A stretch of 64,000 nt of DNA from Nitrospirota bacterium. Lineage in GTDB: Bacteria; Nitrospirota; Thermodesulfovibrionia; Thermodesulfovibrionales; Dissulfurispiraceae. How positions within the stretch are numbered: position 1 is the first letter of the stretch; each line of letters opens with the position of its first letter. Shown here piece by piece: positions 1-7,478 of this stretch. Below the pieces are notes generated by a model. That model saw only the letters and a program-made list of their open reading frames with translations. It did no database searches and was not told the DNA's origin. Position numbers and translations under genes: made by a program. The stretch lies in assembly GCA_023476565.1 (NCBI GenBank), contig JAMCVZ010000053.1, positions 20,558 to 84,557 on the forward strand. The letters are read 5' to 3'.

Positions 1-164
1 GCCATATCGGGACAGTATGCCCAGCAGAACATGCATTGAATGCAATTCTCCTCAATCCATCGAGGTCTAAAGGCTCTCCACGAGCCTGTTTTAAACTTCT
101 CGGCGCTTCCGGGTTCGGTAACCACGGCGCCCGGTTTCAGTTCTTTCCATCCCCTGGGTTTCAT
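1..164 (-). CDS. porD: 2-oxoacid:ferredoxin oxidoreductase delta subunit, partial (PorD-like)
   Basis: Only the first 54 codons are inside the window; the gene runs off the left edge. The reading frame begins MKPRGWKELKPGAVV and reaches a cysteine run (CIQCMFCWAYCPD) typical of the first 4Fe-4S cluster of the ferredoxin-like delta subunit of pyruvate/2-ketoisovalerate:ferredoxin oxidoreductases. This subunit wires electrons from the thiamine-diphosphate core to ferredoxin in the cytoplasm. Its ATG shares bases with the stop codon of porG (ATGA overlap at 161-164), so the two are translationally coupled. The alpha and beta subunits are expected next, outside the window. The exact substrate (pyruvate, 2-ketoisovalerate or another 2-oxoacid) cannot be told from this part. 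Confidence 0.85.
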   Translation of the reverse strand, partial: MKPRGWKELKPGAVVTEPGSAEKFKTGSWRAFRPRWIEENCIQCMFCWAYCPDM

Positions 165-736
165 CCTTCCCTTACCTCCCCGTAACCTTTCCGTGCAGCC
201 TCAAGGTTGCCGTCTATTATCTTCTGGGAAAACTTTTTCCCGAAGCTCTTTTTTACATCTTCGAGTATCTGGTCCAGGCTTATAAGACCCGATACCTTTG
301 CCAGCACCCCTACCATCGGGGAGTTCGGCAGCGGCCGTCCGATGCACTCCAGTGCTATCCTGGTGGCATCTATCGTAAACACCTTCTGTGTCGGTTTTGC
401 CTTCAGTTTCTCCCTGATCTCTTTGGGGTCCTTTGCGGAATTGACAACAATGACGGCGTCATCGGGAGCGCCTTCCATGACGTTGATGCTGTCAAGCAGG
501 GTTGCATCCACAACCGCGACAATGCCCGGCCTTAAAACAGGGCAGTGCATCCTGAGCTCCTTTGAGCTGACCCTGTTATAAGCCCTCAAAGGGGCGCCCG
601 ATCTTTCAGGGCCGTACTCGGGAAACGCCTGTACATGCCTGCCCCCGCTCAAACACGCATCGGCAAATACCTTGGCGGCAGTAACGGTGCCCTGACCTCC
701 CCTGCCGTGCCATCTGATCTCAACCATTTCAGCCAT
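161..736 (-). CDS. porG: 2-oxoacid:ferredoxin oxidoreductase gamma subunit (PorG-like)
   Basis: A 191-residue protein of the usual length for the gamma subunit of archaeal-type four-subunit 2-oxoacid:ferredoxin oxidoreductases, which oxidise 2-oxoacids to acyl-CoA and CO2 while reducing ferredoxin. The N-terminal glycine-rich segment IRWHGRGGQGTVTAAK is the family signature, followed by the conserved FPEYGPERSGAPLRAY block near residue 40. It is the first gene of the minus-strand cluster visible here and overlaps porD by four bases. The 200 bases upstream hold a palindromic repeat and no gene, so the promoter probably lies between 737 and 941. The paralogous indolepyruvate oxidoreductase beta subunit is a less likely alternative, given the delta subunit that follows. 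Confidence 0.9.
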   Translation of the reverse strand: MAEMVEIRWHGRGGQGTVTAAKVFADACLSGGRHVQAFPEYGPERSGAPLRAYNRVSSKELRMHCPVLRPGIVAVVDATLLDSINVMEGAPDDAVIVVNSAKDPKEIREKLKAKPTQKVFTIDATRIALECIGRPLPNSPMVGVLAKVSGLISLDQILEDVKKSFGKKFSQKIIDGNLEAARKGYGEVREG

Positions 737-754
737 TTCTATCCTCCCCTACGC

Positions 755-835
755 GGGGACAGTCCCTATTCTACGACTCCGCTTCTGCTTCGTCCGTGGT
801 AAACCACCTACTGTTGGTAAATAGGGACAGTCCCC
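755..835. repeat. 81-bp palindromic repeat, family A, copy 1
   Basis: The element starts GGGGACAGTCCCTATT and ends with the reverse complement, giving 16-bp terminal inverted repeats. Each end is itself a small palindrome (GGGGACAGTCCC). A second internal hairpin is formed by TGGTAAACCACC. Nearly identical to 1734-1814 (about three differences) in the same orientation, and related to a shorter copy at 19536-19594. Such elements resemble REP sequences mobilised by Y1 (RAYT) transposases; no such transposase is in the window. Confidence 0.85.
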
Positions 836-941
836 TGTGTTATTTCGTTTATTTCGTTAATGTAAAAGGTAACACTGAATCCACTTAGGATAACTAAAGT
901 TTCCATTGTTTTTCAACAAACCAATGTGTCAATTAGTAAAA

Positions 942-1643
942 TTAATAGGCGGGATCCAGGATTGACTTCAAGGTATCCAGCTTCAGGACTGCGATCTTTC
1001 CGCCCTCGTCATTGATAAGGCCCAGCCTCTTGAACTTGCTCATGACCCTGATGGCGGTCTCCACCGTAGTCCCGACCATTTCGGCGATGTCCTGTTTGGT
1101 GAGCCTCATGTTTATAACAACCGCACCCCCGTCCGTCCGGTCGCCTGTTTTGTCCGCAAGCTTCAAAAGCAGCGCGGCTATCCGTGCCTCCACCTTTTCG
1201 AGGGCTATATTTTTAAGGGTATCGTGGAAGTCCCGTATCCTCTCGCCAAGGCTCGAGGTTATGTCGTACATGATATTGGGGAACCTGTCGATAACCCTCA
1301 TCAGGTTGCTTCTGGAAATCTTCAGGACCTCCGCATCTTCCATGGCAACGGCATTTGCGGGATAGGGGAACCCTTTCAGGACGGCGAAGCCGCCGAAGAA
1401 GTCCCGGGGCGATATCACCTCCAGGATTATTTCCCTTCCATCGTGGGACAGCTTTGTTATCTTGATCTTTCCGCTCAGGACCACATAAAACCAGTCAGGG
1501 GGGTCTCCTTCGGAAAAGATCTCCTGCTTCTTTTTGACCGCCTCCCTGACGCAATAGGGCCGGATCTCCTGTATCTCGTCATCGCTGAAGGTGGAAAACA
1601 TCGGAATTTTCTTTAAATCTTCCTTATCAAAATTCATACGCAT
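942..1643 (-). CDS. Crp/Fnr-family transcriptional regulator
   Basis: A 233-residue protein with an N-terminal cyclic-nucleotide-binding-like beta roll (about residues 15-130, with the GDPPDWFYVVLSGKIKI block), a long dimerisation helix, and a C-terminal winged helix (about 150-225) whose recognition part reads LTKQDIAEMVGTTVETAIRVMSKF. The four-cysteine cluster that binds the FNR iron-sulfur centre is absent: only one cysteine is seen in the first 40 residues. It is therefore not a true oxygen-sensing FNR; a CRP, Dnr or HcpR-type sensor is possible. ATG codons at 1643 and 1637 are both possible starts; a GAG lies close upstream. The gene stands alone and is flanked on both sides by family A repeats. 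Confidence 0.9.
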   Translation of the reverse strand: MRMNFDKEDLKKIPMFSTFSDDEIQEIRPYCVREAVKKKQEIFSEGDPPDWFYVVLSGKIKITKLSHDGREIILEVISPRDFFGGFAVLKGFPYPANAVAMEDAEVLKISRSNLMRVIDRFPNIMYDITSSLGERIRDFHDTLKNIALEKVEARIAALLLKLADKTGDRTDGGAVVINMRLTKQDIAEMVGTTVETAIRVMSKFKRLGLINDEGGKIAVLKLDTLKSILDPAY

Positions 1644-1733
1644 CTCAAAATTGGTTTAATAGTATCAGCATACCATGGCCGGTATATATACAGTAAAGGC
1701 CCTCTTGACACTTGCTCCATCCCCACTTGCTCA

Positions 1734-1814
1734 GGGGACAGTCCCTATTCTACGACTTCGCTGCTGCTTCGTCCGTGGTAAACCACCTACTGTTGGTAAA
1801 TAGGGACAGTCCCC
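1734..1814. repeat. 81-bp palindromic repeat, family A, copy 2
   Basis: Same length, orientation and terminal inverted repeats as the copy at 755-835, with about three substitutions near the middle. It sits 13 bases beyond the stop codon of the receiver-kinase gene and upstream of the Crp-family gene. The two copies thus form direct repeats around that regulator. A further GGGGACAG half-palindrome occurs at 1833-1840 inside the gene end. Confidence 0.85.
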
Positions 1815-1827
1815 TGAGTCCCCTGTG

Positions 1828-3378
1828 TTATTTGGGGACAGGTAAATATATGGCAACTATCGTTCCGAACCCTGCTTTACTGTAAACGGTGATTTCACCG
1901 CCATGGTCTTTCACTATGCCGTACGAGGCAGCGAGGCCGAGCCCTGTTCCCTTTCCTTTTTCCTTGGTGGTGTAAAAAGGCTCGAAGATGTGAGGCAGGT
2001 GCTCTTCGGCAATTCCGGTCCCCGTATCGGAAATGCGTATAACAATGAATTGCCCCTCTTTTATATCGGCATGGAACCCCGGACCGCCCTGCAGACCGCT
2101 ATTGGGCAGACTGCCGGGCTTGACATTGACAAGACCCGTGGATATGTCGATTTCACCGCCGTTGGGCATCGCATCCCGTGCGTTGATGACCAGGTTCATT
2201 ACCACCTGGCCTATTTGTGTCGCGTTGCCCATGATAGGGACAATGGTTGCATCGAGCTTTTTCTTGATGATGATCCTGGGCAGGATAAGCTTGGACACCA
2301 TAGCCAGCGTATTTTCAATGACCTCATTCACGCGCAAGGGGTTAAATTCATTCCCGCCCCTGCGTGCAAAGCTCAGGAGCTGCGCTACCACCTGCGACGC
2401 CTGGCGGGCCGAGGATTCTATCACCTGGAGGCTTTCCAATGCGCCGGTTGACAACTGCTCGGTCGCAAGTATCATATCGGCATGGCCGAGAACAGCGGTC
2501 AGGATATTATTGAAATCATGGGCCAGTCCCCCGGCCAGCGTGCCTATCGACTCCATCTTCTGCGAATGGAACAACTGGGCCTGGAGCCGCTTTTTTTCCG
2601 TTATGTCCCGGTAAAACGACTGAATGGTCATTCTGCCATCGACCTCTATGGCTTTGGCGCTTATTTCAATCGATACCTTATTCCCGCTTTTCGTGTAGTA
2701 CTCGGTCTCAAAGAGTAATTGCTCCCCGTTCAGCAGTCTTACCATCCGGTCCTTCCAGAGATACTTGCTTTCCTCCGCCTCAAAGGTGGTGATCTTTTCA
2801 CCCTTTAACTCCTCTTTCGCATATCCCATCAGCTCGCATGCCCTCAGATTGAGATCGAGGATGACCGCATCCGTGTTCATGATTATGATGCCGTCGTTGG
2901 CGTTCTCGAACAGCTCCTTGCGCATCCGCTCGGTTATCATGAGCTCTTTTGTGCGCTCATCAATAAGCTCTTTCAATTCGGCATGCTCTTGTTTAAGCTC
3001 CTTCGCCTTCTTCCGCTTGTGCATCCCCCTTTCAACAACTTTTATTACGTCATTCCTGTCGAAGGGCTTCATCAGGTAATCAAAAGCGCCGTATTGTATT
3101 GCCTTCCGTGCCGTATCGACACTGGCATATGCGGTCACTATCAGGACCTCGGAATCAGGACATATTCTCTTTATTTCCTGGAGCGCGGTGATGCCGTCCA
3201 TGTGGGGCATCCTCAAATCAAGGAGGACAACGCTGAAATCGTCTTCGGACAGGAGTTTCAGTCCTTCGAGGGCATTCGGCGCTGTCTTAACCGGGTATTT
3301 ATCCTTGATAATCATCCGGAGAGATTCTCTCGGACCTATTTCATCGTCAATGATCAAAACTTTGCCGCCGGAATTCAT
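1828..3378 (-). CDS. Receiver-PAS-histidine kinase (PhcR-like layout)
   Basis: A 516-residue soluble protein with three modules in order. A response-regulator receiver (about 5-120) has acidic pair D11/D12, phospho-acceptor D54 in VVLLDLRMP and the conserved lysine K104. After a charged coiled coil comes a PAS domain (about 150-265). A kinase core follows, with H287 in LAGGLAHDFNN and intact ATP-binding boxes (NLVINARDAM, ISDTGTGI, GKGTGLGLA). It has no DNA-binding or other output domain, so it most likely acts inside a phosphorelay. The ATG at 3378 is chosen because GGAGG precedes it; a longer reading from 3420 would overlap the upstream gene. It is the last gene of the six-gene operon. Ralstonia PhcR has the same receiver-then-kinase order. 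The repeat at 1734-1814 follows it. Confidence 0.9.
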   Translation of the reverse strand: MNSGGKVLIIDDEIGPRESLRMIIKDKYPVKTAPNALEGLKLLSEDDFSVVLLDLRMPHMDGITALQEIKRICPDSEVLIVTAYASVDTARKAIQYGAFDYLMKPFDRNDVIKVVERGMHKRKKAKELKQEHAELKELIDERTKELMITERMRKELFENANDGIIIMNTDAVILDLNLRACELMGYAKEELKGEKITTFEAEESKYLWKDRMVRLLNGEQLLFETEYYTKSGNKVSIEISAKAIEVDGRMTIQSFYRDITEKKRLQAQLFHSQKMESIGTLAGGLAHDFNNILTAVLGHADMILATEQLSTGALESLQVIESSARQASQVVAQLLSFARRGGNEFNPLRVNEVIENTLAMVSKLILPRIIIKKKLDATIVPIMGNATQIGQVVMNLVINARDAMPNGGEIDISTGLVNVKPGSLPNSGLQGGPGFHADIKEGQFIVIRISDTGTGIAEEHLPHIFEPFYTTKEKGKGTGLGLAASYGIVKDHGGEITVYSKAGFGTIVAIYLPVPK

Positions 3379-3401
3379 AAGGCCTCCTTCACTATATACC
3401 G

Positions 3402-5360
3402 TCATCCGGCTATATCGCACGCTGGGATTGAAATCACAACGGAACTCCCCGCATTAACCTGCTTTATCATTAAACTGCCTTTATGCCCCTCGGCTATCTT
3501 CTGGATCAAAGCGACATCCAGGTCCTCGCTCGGCGCTTCGGAACTGAATGTTAATGCGCTCCCGACCGGCCCCTCTATGAACCGCGTATCAGGACAGGTT
3601 ACGGCTATCTCGATATGGGAAATCTTGTTGCCTATGGTGTTCGCTTCCAATATTATGGAATCGCCCTTTTGCAGCCTCTCGGCGCACGATACTATTAAAT
3701 AGTAAAGCCCCTTTGAAAGTAAAGGCCTGTCGGCATTGATGAACGCGGGTTTCTCCAGTTTGTTTACAACCAGGTTGACGCCTTCGGGCATCTCCTGGTT
3801 CACCGCCTCACCCACCTCTTCGATTATCACGTTGACATCCTGGGCTTCGGCGGCAAACTCCAGCGAGTCGGACAGGAAAAGGATTTTGTTTATAAGCTTG
3901 TTCAGCCTGTCTACCGATTGCAGGACCGTTGTCTTGTAGAATTGCCTGAACTCCATATCCTCGAATTTCTCCTCGAGCAACTGTGTAAAAGTCATTATCG
4001 ATGAGAGGGGATTTTTGATGCTGTGCGCTATCTGCCCGGTGATAAGGTGCATCATCCTCAATTTCTCGGCCCTCCTCTTTTCCTCCTCGAATCTCTTGAG
4101 ATCCGAGATATCGGAGAAGATAATACCGGCCCCGGCCACATTCCCCCTCTCGTCATCAAGCCTGTAGCTGTTTATTCCCAGTTGTATCCTCCTCGGACGG
4201 AGGAGCGCCTCGTGCCTTTCGTAAAATATCCCGTCAACCATGGTCTCATACAGAATATCCCCGAGGGGAGAGGGAAGATTTCTCAGATCCTTTCCGATAA
4301 TATCCTCAAATCCGATGCCCAGAATCTCCGAGGCCTTCGGGTTGAAGACGCGTATCGTTTCATCCTTGTCTATGGTAATGACGCCGCTGTTCATATTGGA
4401 GAGTATATTCCTGATAAAATCCTTCTGGCTTTGTATCTGGTGGTACAGGTCGATGTCCTTGATCGCGGCGGACTGATAATTGCACAGAGTATAGATTACC
4501 TCGAGCTCGTCGTTATAAAAGGGCTCGCCGGTAATTTTCTCGCCTATGTTCACTATCCCCTCGAGCCTCCCCTTATAAATCATCGGGAAGGAGAGGATGC
4601 ACTGCAGGCGGCCCATTTCCTGGAATATCCTCATCCTGTCCACGTTTTCCGCCGTGGCCGTCCTCTGTATGATTCCCCCGTGCTGGGCCAGGTGGTAAAC
4701 AAGCGTGCTCTTCAAGTCGAGCTTGAGTTCCCGGGCAAGATAGGGGTCCAATCCTTTCTGCGCCTTTATTACAAAAACATTCTTTTCCCTGAGCATTATG
4801 GATATCTTGTTGACCTTTGCGATCTCCGCAAGCGATTCCATAAAATGGCTCAGCAGCTTGTCGATATCAAAATGAGCAGTCAGCACTTTTGCGAAATTGA
4901 CCAGTACGTGCCTGTAAAGGAAATCGCTGCCGGGGAGGTCCCTCTTCGCGAAAGCGCCCGGCGGCTTTTCCGGAGTCCGGGAGGCAGGTTCCCTGTGAAG
5001 GATCGCGTTGTTTTGATTGCGGGTGTTTTTCTTGTTGAGCAGCAGTTCAAGGATGGGCTGCAGCTCCAGGTGCATATTATCGGCTTTGATCTGCAAGGGA
5101 AGGCTCTCGAGCCTTTGCGCATCGAATTCCGGATGCGTGAGCAGGACTATCGATTCCCTGCCGAACAACCTGATAACGGTGTTTATCTGCGAGGTCTCGA
5201 AGGAGTCCGAATCAACGATGCACAGGTCGAAGGTATAATTGATCAGCGACTCTTCCAGCTCCGTAAGGTCCCTGATGGCATGGACAGTATAGTTCTTCAG
5301 ACTGTCCTTGACGGCCTCCGCCCTTTTAGGACTTTTGCAGAGAAGCGCTAAGAATTCCAT
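3402..5360 (-). CDS. GAF-PAS histidine kinase with degenerate ATPase domain
   Basis: A 652-residue soluble protein. Residues 1-110 look like a receiver fold that kept only one acidic residue of the phosphorylation pocket (FDLCIVDSDSF). A GAF domain (about 165-305), a PAS domain (about 315-425) and a HisKA dimerisation domain with H446 in GQIAHSIKNPL follow. The C-terminal ATP-binding domain is decayed: the N box reads YLIVSCAERL instead of an N-x-x-x-N-A type sequence, no DxGxG or GxGLGL box can be found, and only the final beta strand pattern remains. It may accept or scaffold phosphate but probably cannot autophosphorylate. It overlaps the 7TM kinase gene by 13 bases and ends 23 bases before the next start, so it belongs to the signalling operon. 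Confidence 0.85.
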   Translation of the reverse strand: MEFLALLCKSPKRAEAVKDSLKNYTVHAIRDLTELEESLINYTFDLCIVDSDSFETSQINTVIRLFGRESIVLLTHPEFDAQRLESLPLQIKADNMHLELQPILELLLNKKNTRNQNNAILHREPASRTPEKPPGAFAKRDLPGSDFLYRHVLVNFAKVLTAHFDIDKLLSHFMESLAEIAKVNKISIMLREKNVFVIKAQKGLDPYLARELKLDLKSTLVYHLAQHGGIIQRTATAENVDRMRIFQEMGRLQCILSFPMIYKGRLEGIVNIGEKITGEPFYNDELEVIYTLCNYQSAAIKDIDLYHQIQSQKDFIRNILSNMNSGVITIDKDETIRVFNPKASEILGIGFEDIIGKDLRNLPSPLGDILYETMVDGIFYERHEALLRPRRIQLGINSYRLDDERGNVAGAGIIFSDISDLKRFEEEKRRAEKLRMMHLITGQIAHSIKNPLSSIMTFTQLLEEKFEDMEFRQFYKTTVLQSVDRLNKLINKILFLSDSLEFAAEAQDVNVIIEEVGEAVNQEMPEGVNLVVNKLEKPAFINADRPLLSKGLYYLIVSCAERLQKGDSIILEANTIGNKISHIEIAVTCPDTRFIEGPVGSALTFSSEAPSEDLDVALIQKIAEGHKGSLMIKQVNAGSSVVISIPACDIAG

Positions 5361-7468
5361 AACAGCGGTTGCTCTCCTTTATAGTCCTCTTTTACATCGT
5401 CTGCGGGCTCGAATGACAGGGTGAAGGCAGTGCCTTCGTTCTGCCTGCTCGAAACGCTTATACTGCCGCCGTGATCTTCTATTATCTTCTTGCTGATCGT
5501 GAGGCCGAGGCCGTTGCCCGTCGCCTTTGTAGTGAAGAAAGGCTCGAATACCCGTTCGATGTCCTTCTCGTGAATCCCCGCACCGCTGTCTTCAATATTG
5601 ATATTAATCTTATCGTCAAATACGGTGGCTATCTTGAGGACCCCGCCGTTTTCCATCGCCTGGCAGCCGTTCGACAGTATATTTATCAAGGCCTGTTTGA
5701 TCCTGACCCTTTCGCCTTTTATGTACAGCGGTTCCGAATAGTCTTTTATGACTTTTACATTGCTCTTCCGGAATTGATCTGAAAACAGTTTCAGGGAATC
5801 TTCGATCAGCGTGGTGATCTCGATCCTTTCCATGTTTGACGAGGGAGCATTCCTGGTAAAAGTGAGCAGCTCGGTTACCAGGTTATCGATCCTCTGTATT
5901 TCACCCGGCACTATCGCTGCGAACGTGTCCCTGAATTCCTCGTCAGCGTATTTTTCAGGCAGAAGCTGGGAGAAGGTCTTTATGGATGAGAGGGGATTTT
6001 TAATCTCATGCGCAAGCGTTGTGGCCGTCATGCCGACCGTTGCAAGCCTTTCGGTACGAAGCTTTTCCGCATAAAGGGAGGCGGTCTTCATGCTCAGGGC
6101 CGTCTCATTCGAAATAGTCCTGAGGAGATTGATATCCTCGTCAGTGAAGATATCCCCTGACTGCTTGCCGCCCAGTATCATTATTGCCTCCAATTCACCG
6201 TCGCTTATTATAGGCGCCGCAGCCTCTCCGCTGAAGGGCGCCATATCTGCTGCAATGGCCTCCGCTCTGTCCGACTCAATGAATCCGGGCAATTCCTCTC
6301 TGATGATGATATCCCTCCTGTCTTTGAGAAGCCTGATCAGTTCGGAATCATTTCTTATTCTCAGCCGCTTGTACGTGCTCTCATCAGATGACTTATCTTT
6401 AGATTTCATGTGATATACTGTAACATAATATTTTCCCCCGGCCAATAAGAAATGGGCGTCTTTAATCTTCAAGGTATCTGCGATGAGCTCAACAATAAAC
6501 TTTTGAATATCTTTCAGATATATTTTTGCCGAGAGCTCACGGCTTGCCTTTTGGATGACGGTATAATAGTTGTATGATGTCTTGTGGAAAAATTTGTTTA
6601 TGATAATCTGAATTCTATTATTCAAAGGTGTAAAGAGAAGTGCGATTATAAACGCTGAAAGAAGATTGATCTTAAAGGACGATATCTTTGCAAATTCTGA
6701 TACAATACTCGTTAAAGCAAATACAAGGGCAACATATAGACCTGTAAGGGTTCCTACTAAAATGGAGTAGGCCATTGTCTTTTTGATGACAATGTTGATA
6801 TCGATAAGCCGATAACGGATAACTGCGTAAGTAAATGACAAGAAAAAGATTAGGACAAGAGGGTTCCCATAGGGAGGGATTGGAACGTTATACCATAGCG
6901 GGAAGTTTGTTGCACCACCTGCGAATCCTATAGCACTCCCTAATAGGAGATATTTGGTATGGTTCCGCCTGTCCCCTGTTGATTTTTTGAATTCTCTAAT
7001 CAAAAGAAAGAGGGCATATCCCACAAGGGAGAAAAACATTATAAGAAAGAAGTGGTAAAGGGGTCCGGGCTCAGGCCAGAATTGAAAAAATAATTTAGGT
7101 ACGACATCTCGAACAAGGAGTGGTGAGAAATTAGCTACAAGAAATAGCAATCCGAAAGCATGACTTATATAAAGAATGCCTTTTTTCTGATGGTCAATGA
7201 CATTTAAAAAAGTAACGATGAAATAATAGTAATAAATGGGAATGAGAATAGAGCCCGCTGTAAAAAACCTGCTCCAAAAAAGAGCGTCGTGCTTGGTAGT
7301 CGACATCAACCACTGCCAATAACCATAGCTCCAGAATGCAATAGACCAGCTGTAAGCGAGGTATGCTCTGTTTAGGCTCCGCGAGGTATTCTTGATGTAA
7401 ACGAAGAAGCCGAACAAAGAGGATACGATAAAATTAATAAGCCCGCTAAGCGCAATGATTTGTAACAC
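5348..7468 (-). CDS. 7TM sensor histidine kinase (HisKA_7TM-GAF-HisKA-HATPase)
   Basis: A 706-residue membrane kinase. Residues 1-225 form about seven hydrophobic helices of the histidine-kinase N-terminal 7TM type; two more helices follow (about 233-285), then a linker, a GAF domain (about 305-465), a dimerisation domain with H487 in TTLAHEIKNPLSS, and a complete ATPase domain (INILSNGCQAM, IEDSGAGI, GNGLGLTI). It is the only kinase of the operon with both a membrane sensor and an intact catalytic core, so it is the best receptor candidate for the product of the three upstream genes. It starts 10 bases after the LuxD-methyltransferase stop. Base composition changes inside the gene: about 30% GC in counted lines of the membrane half, about 52% in the kinase half. 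The ligand is unknown. Confidence 0.92.
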   Translation of the reverse strand: MLQIIALSGLINFIVSSLFGFFVYIKNTSRSLNRAYLAYSWSIAFWSYGYWQWLMSTTKHDALFWSRFFTAGSILIPIYYYYFIVTFLNVIDHQKKGILYISHAFGLLFLVANFSPLLVRDVVPKLFFQFWPEPGPLYHFFLIMFFSLVGYALFLLIREFKKSTGDRRNHTKYLLLGSAIGFAGGATNFPLWYNVPIPPYGNPLVLIFFLSFTYAVIRYRLIDINIVIKKTMAYSILVGTLTGLYVALVFALTSIVSEFAKISSFKINLLSAFIIALLFTPLNNRIQIIINKFFHKTSYNYYTVIQKASRELSAKIYLKDIQKFIVELIADTLKIKDAHFLLAGGKYYVTVYHMKSKDKSSDESTYKRLRIRNDSELIRLLKDRRDIIIREELPGFIESDRAEAIAADMAPFSGEAAAPIISDGELEAIMILGGKQSGDIFTDEDINLLRTISNETALSMKTASLYAEKLRTERLATVGMTATTLAHEIKNPLSSIKTFSQLLPEKYADEEFRDTFAAIVPGEIQRIDNLVTELLTFTRNAPSSNMERIEITTLIEDSLKLFSDQFRKSNVKVIKDYSEPLYIKGERVRIKQALINILSNGCQAMENGGVLKIATVFDDKININIEDSGAGIHEKDIERVFEPFFTTKATGNGLGLTISKKIIEDHGGSISVSSRQNEGTAFTLSFEPADDVKEDYKGEQPLLWNS

Positions 7469-7478
7469 TAAACTCCTC

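Noticed and set aside
942..1643. Oxygen-sensing FNR
   Set aside because: The N-terminal cysteine cluster is absent, so only the broader Crp/Fnr family is claimed.
3378..3420. Longer N-terminus for the receiver-kinase protein starting at 3420
   Set aside because: It would overlap the upstream gene and lacks a ribosome-binding site; the ATG at 3378 follows GGAGG and leads straight into the receiver fold.
4023..5351. 442-codon plus-strand frame opposite the GAF/PAS kinase gene
   Set aside because: Shadow frame; no ribosome-binding site or recognisable domain, and the minus-strand gene is well supported.
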